NCBI GenBank assembly: GCA_910576545.1
Contig: CAJTKM010000001.1
Location: 1 to 64,000, forward strand
Length of the DNA: 64,000 bases
Direction of reading: 5' to 3'
Source of the DNA: Lachnospiraceae bacterium
GTDB taxonomy: Bacteria > Bacillota > Clostridia > Lachnospirales > Anaerotignaceae
Each line of letters begins with the position of its first letter. Position 1 is the stretch's first letter. Made by a program: the position numbers and the translations under genes. Positions 58,106-64,000 of the stretch are shown one piece after another. A model generated the notes under the pieces. That model was not told where the DNA came from. It did no database searches and saw only the letters and a list, made by a program, of their open reading frames with translations.

Positions 58106-60928
58106 TCAGTCTGTAATTTCGGAAACAAGTCCATCGCTGTTAAATATCAGCTCCACATATTTCCCTCTGCACTTATCGTCCAGTTTTGTCCGGTCTGTCA
58201 CACCGTTTACATCACATTCCGGCCTTGTCACCGTCAGGAACGAAAGCGTATGCCCATCATTGGTTTTAATGCGTACTATATGGTCATCGTCATCATATTC
58301 CTGCAAAGTGCCTTCCGCCGCCTCTACGCGTACCGTAATCGTATCTACGCGGTACTTTTCGTCCAGCTTCGCGCTGACATAAACTGTCGTATCGCTGTCG
58401 TCCAGCAGTTCGATCAGTTTATCCAGGGATTCGCTGTTCATGCTCTTATGCCTGATTGTGACGCTCCTCCGTCCCAGCCATGGGTAAACGTTGGAATCGC
58501 CCTTGATTTTCAACCCGCCTGTGCCGGAAGCCGCCGTACCTTTCACGGTTACCATGCCGCGGTTGCTTTCCTCCAGAACGGTAATTTTATTGACCTCGCC
58601 GCTGCTGTTGAAGCCCAGTTCCAGCAATGCGCCGACATAGCCGGTGCTTTCGATATCCTCCAGCGTGTATTCGTCATCTTCGCAGCCAAGGCGCGGTGTA
58701 TTGACGATATTCAGATTCAGCTTTGCCCCGTCGGAGGTCTGGATAGTGATATAGCGTTTTGGCTTCGGATTGGAGCCAGAGCCGCCGTCGCCATTGCGTT
58801 CGTATTCTACAAGCGTGCCCTGTGCTTTCGTCAGCTTCGCATCAATTTTAATGACGTTGTTTGCCGCATCTGCAAGGATTTCTGCATACAGTTCCACATC
58901 GTCGCTGTTTGCCATCTTTTCAAATACCGTCCGCGAGCTTGTCACTGCGCTTGTGATCACCAGCGGATAACGTACTGTTTTGCCGTTTGCGTCCGGTCCG
59001 ATGTAGATGCTGTTGTCATCGCTGTTGCCGTCATCATCTTCTTTTACGTCTGCATTGTACTGTTTTAGCAGATTGTAGCTGGTCGTCGCAGTCTTAAATT
59101 TCAGCGTATTGCCCTTAACGGAATCCACAACGCCCTTGCGTTCTGTCTGTTCTCCGCCCTGCCGCCATGCGGCTTTTTTGGTGGAGAGATAAACAGCCTT
59201 TATCTTTCCGCCGTTATTGAACTCTATGCTGCAATAAATCTTGTCATCGTCCGCATCATCGTAATATTTATCTGCGCTCCGCAGAGAAACCTTCGACCAT
59301 TCGTCGTCCTTGCTATTCCAGGTATAGAACGTAATATTGCTGGTTGGGTTGGAGGAACCGAAGTTATACGTCACCTTTTCGCCGGTGTCTTTAATAATCA
59401 TCTTTTTCTCCGAGAAGCCGAGCAGGTCAAAAATCTTATTTGCGGTATCCGTATTTGTCCTGGAGCTGAATGGTTCTTCCGAAAGAATGACCTTAACAGC
59501 CTTTTCCGTTTTATCAACTGTCACCTTGACATACGTTGTACCGCTGTCTGCCATTTCGACCATATCGTCAATGGAGGCTTTTCGGGAGCCAATGTAATAT
59601 TCGCAGTCTGATGCAAAGCGCAGTGCGTGCTCCGTTCCGGATGCAGCTGTAACATAATTCAGGTTGGTCTTTGACAGGCTTCTGACTTCGCCGGACATTG
59701 TATAATCGTCGCTGAATGTCACATGCAGCTCTTCCGCGACTTCCACATCTTTCATTGTGGATTTCTTTCCGTCTTCGTCCTCATAGCTGACTTTTTCGCG
59801 GGATGTGCCGATCATCAGGCCGACATAGGCGTGTTCATCTGAACGCTTTTTGTATTCGTCCTGCAATTCCTTTTTCGTAACCTGCTTGCCGTCCAGATAG
59901 CAGATGCAGCCGGAACCGATGCTGTATTTGTCGATATCGCCAGTATTCTCGTTTTCCAAAGAAAGCAGATTGGAGTAGAAGCTCACAATATAGCCGGTTA
60001 CGTCATATTTCTCCTGGTCGGAAACCGCGCTCAGCAGGCGGATGGAGCTCAAAGAATCGCCGTTGCGCACAATGCTGACTTTATCGCCCTTGGAGATACG
60101 GCTCAGGGAAATTTCCTGATTGCCTTCGCCGCCGTATGCTTTTACATTGCCCGCAACCGCATGATAGCTTTCGGTATAGCCGGTTACATCCATTTTGATA
60201 TCAAAAAAGAAATATTTGCCATCATTTTGTGATACCTGTGTGATTTCACCGGTGCTTCCGATGCCCTGCGTCAGCACTTCATAGGTTTTGTTCAGCATGA
60301 CGGCCATTTCCGCACGGTTGATTGGCTCCTTGGGCTTAAAGGCGTTGTTGTCGCCGCTTACGATGCCCAACCGTTTCAGCAGGTCCACCAGCGGCATTGC
60401 CTCTGTGGAAATGCGCCAGTAATCGGAAAATTCCGCCGCGGATGCAGATTTTCCGTCCACATCATAGCGTACGGCAAGCGCGTTGCCGAACATTTTTGCC
60501 ACATCTTCCCTTGTTGCGGGGCTGGATTTTCCGTTTGCAGTAAATTTCATGATGTCCGCCGTTGTCAGAATGCCCTTTTCCAGACAGTAGGAAACGGCGA
60601 TATGCGCCCATTTTGGCACACGGTATGTATTCAGGAATGACGTATAGCGGTAGGAATCCACCGCCTGCAAGGGCTGCGCCATGCCTGTTTTGAGCAGCGT
60701 CGTGTAAAGCATCTGCACAGCCTCGCAGTAGGTCACGTTGTTCCGCGCGCGGAATGTGCCGTCCTCATAGCCGTTCAGAAGCCCTAAATCTGCCACGTTG
60801 TTTATGACTGCGCCTGCTCCGTTCCAGGGCACATCGTTAATGTCCCGGAAGGACGCGCCGTAAACCGTCCCTGAAAAACAGGACGAAGCCACAGCCGCCG
60901 AAAGCAGCAGTGTCAGTTTTCTTTTCAT
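58106..60928 (-). CDS. S-layer-homology surface protein with tandem beta modules
   Basis: 940 residues. Signal peptide (MKRKLTLLLSAAVASSCFSG), then three SLH units (about 25-225): FRDINDVPWNGAGAVINNV, TYCEAVQML / WAHIAVSYCLEKGIL, and LKRLGIVSGDNNAFKPKEPINRAEMAVML (in parts), which bind pyruvylated wall polymer. The remaining 700 residues hold about seven related beta-rich units with the pattern G-x-V/L-x-x-Y ... I-x-I-x-T ... G-x-V-x-x-I-T. Long Asp/Ser-rich loops occur. No enzyme motif was seen. It is probably a structural S-layer or surface protein. Monocistronic with promoter and terminator. Confidence 0.88.
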   Translation of the reverse strand: MKRKLTLLLSAAVASSCFSGTVYGASFRDINDVPWNGAGAVINNVADLGLLNGYEDGTFRARNNVTYCEAVQMLYTTLLKTGMAQPLQAVDSYRYTSFLNTYRVPKWAHIAVSYCLEKGILTTADIMKFTANGKSSPATREDVAKMFGNALAVRYDVDGKSASAAEFSDYWRISTEAMPLVDLLKRLGIVSGDNNAFKPKEPINRAEMAVMLNKTYEVLTQGIGSTGEITQVSQNDGKYFFFDIKMDVTGYTESYHAVAGNVKAYGGEGNQEISLSRISKGDKVSIVRNGDSLSSIRLLSAVSDQEKYDVTGYIVSFYSNLLSLENENTGDIDKYSIGSGCICYLDGKQVTKKELQDEYKKRSDEHAYVGLMIGTSREKVSYEDEDGKKSTMKDVEVAEELHVTFSDDYTMSGEVRSLSKTNLNYVTAASGTEHALRFASDCEYYIGSRKASIDDMVEMADSGTTYVKVTVDKTEKAVKVILSEEPFSSRTNTDTANKIFDLLGFSEKKMIIKDTGEKVTYNFGSSNPTSNITFYTWNSKDDEWSKVSLRSADKYYDDADDDKIYCSIEFNNGGKIKAVYLSTKKAAWRQGGEQTERKGVVDSVKGNTLKFKTATTSYNLLKQYNADVKEDDDGNSDDNSIYIGPDANGKTVRYPLVITSAVTSSRTVFEKMANSDDVELYAEILADAANNVIKIDAKLTKAQGTLVEYERNGDGGSGSNPKPKRYITIQTSDGAKLNLNIVNTPRLGCEDDEYTLEDIESTGYVGALLELGFNSSGEVNKITVLEESNRGMVTVKGTAASGTGGLKIKGDSNVYPWLGRRSVTIRHKSMNSESLDKLIELLDDSDTTVYVSAKLDEKYRVDTITVRVEAAEGTLQEYDDDDHIVRIKTNDGHTLSFLTVTRPECDVNGVTDRTKLDDKCRGKYVELIFNSDGLVSEITD

Positions 60929-61071
60929 CGCTTCATTCCCCCTTATTCACTGCGGCAAGTGTTCCGCAGTCCGCTTTTTTCCCCCGAAAATCGCTTTTCG
61001 GAAAATAAAATCTTTGCAATGAAAGCCTGCGAAAAATCTTTTTCCCCGCAGATTTATAACAAGTATACCAT

Positions 61072-61080
61072 ATTTGCCGC
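61072..61080 (-). promoter_or_regulatory. Extended -10 promoter of the SLH gene
   Basis: Minus strand TGG-TATACT (61080-61072). No good -35. About 144 bases of leader before the SLH start. Confidence 0.5.
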
Positions 61081-61195
61081 TTTCTGCCTACCCTTTAGAC
61101 CTTAAGGATTCTTTAGGATTTTCTGCCAGCTCCCGAAAATGCCGTAAAAAAAGGATTCAAAGCGGAATGGGAATTCCTGCCATATGGCGCGGCAG

Positions 61196-61224
61196 TTGAA
61201 AACGGGCAGGCTTTCTGCTATGAT
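61196..61224 (+). promoter_or_regulatory. Promoter of the LysR gene
   Basis: TTGAAA (61196-61201), 17-bp spacer, TATGAT (61219-61224), 36 bases before the start. Confidence 0.75.
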
Positions 61225-61260
61225 TACAAAAACGGGTGCGGAGAAAGGAGCGGGGCGGGT

Positions 61261-61261
61261 A
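61261..61261 (+). other. Start of LysR gene: ribosome site check
   Basis: GGAGCGGGGCGGGT lies just upstream of ATG 61261, so this start is supported by both spacing to the promoter and a purine-rich site. Confidence 0.5.
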
Positions 61262-62154
61262 TGGAAAACGCAAGATATCGGGCGTTTGCGGTGTCGGTTG
61301 AAATGGGCAGCTTTTCCAGAGCGGCAGAAAAAATGAATTACACACCGGCAGGCGTCTGCCAGCTGGTAAACGCGCTGGAAAAGGAACTCGGTTTTCCTCT
61401 GCTTACGCGGGATAAAAAGGGCGTGCGCCCGACTGCCGACGGGGAAAAAATTCTTGTCGTAATCCGCGACCTTCTGCATCAGGAGGACAGGCTTTCCCAG
61501 CTTGCCGCGGAAATCAACGGGCTTGCGACGGGCAGAATCGTCATCGGCGCGTACCCCAGCATTGCGACGCAGTGGCTCCCGTCCGTTATCAAGGGCTTTC
61601 ATGAGGCGTATCCCCATATCGAAGTTCTGCTGACGGAGGGTATCCGGCAGGATTTGGAGGCAAGCCTTGACGACCGCAGTATCGACCTCATTTTTTACAG
61701 CCATTGTGAACCCATGCCCTATGAATGGATTCCTCTGGCGGAGGACCCTGTAATGGCAATCCTTCCTCCGGACCATCCCTTTGCCGGAAAGGACGCTTAT
61801 CCCGTTGAGCAGTGCCAGTATGAAAACTTTATCATGCCCGCTGTGGGAAAAGATGCCGACGTGCTTGCAGTATTCCGTGCGAACGGGCTTTCTCCGAAAA
61901 TCGCCTATTCCACAATGGAGGATTTTGTAACGACTGCAATGATTGAGCAGGGAATGGGCATGACGATTATGAATGACCTTGTTACCCAAAGATGGCAATT
62001 TAATGTTGTAAAGCTGCCGCTTGACCCGCCGCAGAGCCTTACGCTGGGCATTGCCCTGCCTTCTCTGGAACAGGCCGCACCGGCAGTCAGACGCTTCGTG
62101 AAATATGCCGTAACAAAGCTGACTGCTTCCGAACAGCAAAAAAGCGCCAAATAA
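61261..62154 (+). CDS. LysR-family transcriptional regulator
   Basis: 297 residues. Winged HTH in the first 60 (YRAFAVSVEMGSFSRAAEKM, YTPAGVCQLVNALEKELGF), linker helix, then a periplasmic-binding-like effector domain (GRIVIGAYPSIATQWLPSVI; MPYEWIPLAEDPVMAILPPDHPF in part; MIEQGMGMTIMNDLV). The effector is unknown. It is divergent from the SLH gene (332-base gap), which it may or may not control; a LysR T-N11-A site was not clear. Ended by a strong terminator. Confidence 0.9.
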   Translation: MENARYRAFAVSVEMGSFSRAAEKMNYTPAGVCQLVNALEKELGFPLLTRDKKGVRPTADGEKILVVIRDLLHQEDRLSQLAAEINGLATGRIVIGAYPSIATQWLPSVIKGFHEAYPHIEVLLTEGIRQDLEASLDDRSIDLIFYSHCEPMPYEWIPLAEDPVMAILPPDHPFAGKDAYPVEQCQYENFIMPAVGKDADVLAVFRANGLSPKIAYSTMEDFVTTAMIEQGMGMTIMNDLVTQRWQFNVVKLPLDPPQSLTLGIALPSLEQAAPAVRRFVKYAVTKLTASEQQKSAK

Positions 62155-62167
62155 ATCGCCGAATATC

Positions 62168-62207
62168 AAAAAGCCCGATGGAAAATTCTGTTTTCCACGG
62201 GCTTTTT
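62168..62207. terminator. Terminator between LysR and tadA
   Basis: AAAAAGCCCG and CGGGCTTTTT extended by GGAAAA/TTTTCC; works for both converging genes. Confidence 0.9.
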
Positions 62208-62260
62208 CTCGTAATCCTTGCAATCCCTTTCCCCTTGTATCTTGTGGGGTACGGGGCTTT

Positions 62261-62725
62261 TCAATCTTTTGTGTTTTTCCGGAACCGCCGGAAAAACCTC
62301 CGCATGATTTCCGCGCATTCCTCCTGCAAAATGCCTTCCTCCGTTTCCACCTGATGGTTTAGCTTCGGCTCGTGCAGTACATCGAGCACAGAGCCCGAAC
62401 AGCCCGCCTTGCTGTTGCGCGTGCCAAATACCACCTTCGGTATCCTCGCCTGCACAATCGCCCCCGCGCACATCGGGCATGGCTCCACTGTGACATACAG
62501 TGTGCAGTCCTCCAGCCGCCAGTCCCCGACGATTCCTGCCGTTTCGTTGATTATGTCAATTTCCGCGTGCCGCAGGGGATTTTTCGCGGTGTTCCGCAGA
62601 TTGTGCCCCCGCGCAATGATTTCCCCGTCCCGTACCATCACCGCGCCTATTGGCACTTCGCCCGCCGCAAGAGCCTTTTCCGCCTCAAGCAGGGCCTCCC
62701 TCATGAAACGCTCCGATTCCTCCAT
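62261..62725 (-). CDS. tadA: tRNA-specific adenosine deaminase TadA
   Basis: Converts A34 to inosine in tRNA-Arg(ACG). 154 residues. Zinc/catalytic motifs: HAEIDII (His and proton-shuttle Glu) and PCPMCAGAIVQARI (two zinc Cys), with the family start FMREALLEAEKALAAGEVPIGAV (in part) and VFGTRNSKAGCSGSV. It lies 14 bases downstream of the FG-GAP gene on the same strand. Confidence 0.95.
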   Translation of the reverse strand: MEESERFMREALLEAEKALAAGEVPIGAVMVRDGEIIARGHNLRNTAKNPLRHAEIDIINETAGIVGDWRLEDCTLYVTVEPCPMCAGAIVQARIPKVVFGTRNSKAGCSGSVLDVLHEPKLNHQVETEEGILQEECAEIMRRFFRRFRKNTKD

Positions 62726-62739
62726 GCCTTCCTGCCTCT

Positions 62740-64000
62740 CTATCTTCCTTCCGCCAGATATAACCTGCCCCGGCGGTTGACATTGTCCTCTACAAACCAG
62801 TAATCTTCCATACCGTCCCCGTTAAAATCCAGCGGGTAGAAATATTCTCCGTATGCAATATCCTCGTTTGATGCCTGAAGCCCTTTTTCCGTCAGCAGAT
62901 AGCGTATGGTTGTGCCTGTTACGTCGCAGGCATAGACCTCTTTCACGCCGTCCCTGTTCAAATCGCCGCTGGCAAGCGGGCCGTAAAAATTTTCAACGCC
63001 CAGATGCGTGCTCCAAAGCAGACGGAATCCGCTGTCTGCCTTATGGTAGAGATAAAGGTCCATGCCGTCAGTCATCAGGTATTCTTTCGTGCCGTCACCG
63101 TCCAAATCCGTCACATGGAACTGCGTTACAAAATGGCGGAGGCGTATGCGTTCTGTGCGCTGCCAAATTCCGTCCAGCAGCTCATAGACCTCCATGCTCT
63201 GGTCGTTAAACAAATAAATCCTGTTATCCTCCGCGCCGATAGCCGTACATAATTCACTTTCCAGTGGGATTTCTCCGGCAGCGTAAAGGTTTTCATCGTA
63301 TAACATGATTTTTTCCGAACGCGTGAATGTGCGTTCACTTTCGCCCTGTCCGGTTTCCTCTATGCTGGAAATCAGCACAGCGAGCCTTGCGTCCTCCCCG
63401 TTCAGGAAGGCGGCGGAGGTTGCCTCCAGAGAGCGGTTGTAAGTAAAATTCCGGTAACGGCTCAGTGTGCCTTTGGCAAAGCGGTAGACCATAGTGCGCC
63501 CGTTTTCAATGCAGACTGCGAGCGTGTTTCCGTTTCCGTCCTTCCCGCTGGAAAAAATGCCTTCAGGGGAAAATGTACCGCTGCCTTCGCGAAAATCCTG
63601 CGCCATGCCTTCCCATTTTTCATAGGATTTGAATTCGCCGTCCGCAAGGAAGGGATTGCGCTCCCGCAGGCTGTAATATGCGTTGTCATACCCTCCGCGG
63701 TAAAGCACGCCGGCGAGCTTATCGCCGAAAAAATAACATTCCAGCGTACCGGCATGGTCGCCGTTATAATGCAGGAGCTCCGCCTCGGCGAGTATGCCCT
63801 GTTCGCCCGCGCTGTTTTTCAGGAAATATTCACAATCCGCGGACGCAGAAAAAAAACGTTCGCTGGCGGCTGAAATTTCCGGCACAACGCCCGGGCCAAA
63901 AGACAGGCTGTCCCTGTCGTAGCTCCAGTAAAATTCTTCCATTACCGCGTCGATCTGCTCGGCGCAGGCTTTTTGTTCTTCGGCGGTCAGGCTGAAAGGC
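62740..64000 (-). CDS. FG-GAP/VCBS-like calcium-loop repeat protein (5' end off window)
   Basis: At least 419 residues; the frame continues through the right edge with protein-like sequence (LTAEEQKACAEQIDAVMEEF upstream of the first internal Met at 63942). The C-terminal half has three EF-like calcium loops in FG-GAP units: DLDGDGTKEYL, DLNRDGVKEVY and DFNGDGMEDYW, the last near the stop. Repeated beta patterns suggest a propeller, probably exported; the N-terminal signal would be outside the window. Its short spacing to tadA suggests a shared transcript. Function unknown. Confidence 0.8.
   Translation of the reverse strand, partial: PFSLTAEEQKACAEQIDAVMEEFYWSYDRDSLSFGPGVVPEISAASERFFSASADCEYFLKNSAGEQGILAEAELLHYNGDHAGTLECYFFGDKLAGVLYRGGYDNAYYSLRERNPFLADGEFKSYEKWEGMAQDFREGSGTFSPEGIFSSGKDGNGNTLAVCIENGRTMVYRFAKGTLSRYRNFTYNRSLEATSAAFLNGEDARLAVLISSIEETGQGESERTFTRSEKIMLYDENLYAAGEIPLESELCTAIGAEDNRIYLFNDQSMEVYELLDGIWQRTERIRLRHFVTQFHVTDLDGDGTKEYLMTDGMDLYLYHKADSGFRLLWSTHLGVENFYGPLASGDLNRDGVKEVYACDVTGTTIRYLLTEKGLQASNEDIAYGEYFYPLDFNGDGMEDYWFVEDNVNRRGRLYLAEGR

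Overview
The window looks like chromosome of a low-to-mid GC, spore-forming-lineage Clostridia member (Bacillota), probably near Lachnospirales. This is inferred from the linkage rel-dtd-hemZ-hisS, a GerW/DUF2953 pair, a K+-type membrane pyrophosphatase, an S-layer-homology surface protein, strong AGGAGG ribosome sites and sigma-A type promoters. No rRNA or 16S-level marker is present, so the species is not called.

Layout. 1-2.95 kb is wreckage of mobile DNA: the end of an IS21-type element (istB and its terminal GGTGGCTC repeats) has cut off the 3' end of a parA gene, next to a large serine recombinase that has lost its catalytic N-terminus. 3-5.6 kb is a minus-strand operon of a TtcA-like tRNA thiolase, a XerS-like recombinase and a Nudix hydrolase. 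6-19.9 kb is plus-strand housekeeping: GH3 lipoprotein, rel-dtd-hemZ-hisS-ECF S component, trkA-trkH, hppA and a B3/B4-domain protein. 20-23.3 kb holds an XRE regulator/aldolase operon divergent from a small gene, and an LCP cell-wall ligase. 23.6-29 kb is a polyamine ABC transporter (potA-potB-potC-potD) below a cupin-XRE regulator; its PotA has tandem Ig-like repeats built into the C-terminal domain. 29-30.8 kb is AT-richer accessory DNA with a lipoprotein gene, a frameshifted gene remnant and a MITE. 30.8-36.6 kb holds an aminotransferase with outlying codon use, a CAP-domain secreted protein, a very long FtsA-like protein and a Gx transporter/NusG-II pair. 36.7-41 kb: tRNA-Phe, dut, rsmG and mnmG. 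41.4-45.9 kb: an operon-like minus-strand run of membrane proteins, GerW, a stand-alone CARF-nuclease (DUF1887/Card1-like) and a TetR regulator. 46-52.5 kb: split TSUP permease genes, malQ, small secreted proteins and a YycH-like anchor protein. 52.5-56 kb: a BlaR1/BlaI-type system with an unusual sensor domain, and a SUKH protein. 56.3-64 kb: recR-ybaB, trxA, an SLH protein with repeated beta modules, a LysR regulator, tadA, and a partial FG-GAP protein running off the right edge.

The most pervasive structure is non-coding. About fourteen intergenic gaps carry a mosaic, hairpin-rich dispersed repeat (family A here). A second family (B) is MITE-like, with about 20-bp terminal inverted repeats and internally deleted derivatives. 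A third (C) is a fold-back element with solo arms. One family A copy supplies the last codons of mnmG. No CRISPR array, rRNA operon, prophage or riboswitch was recognised. All family assignments come from reading motifs; no database search was possible.
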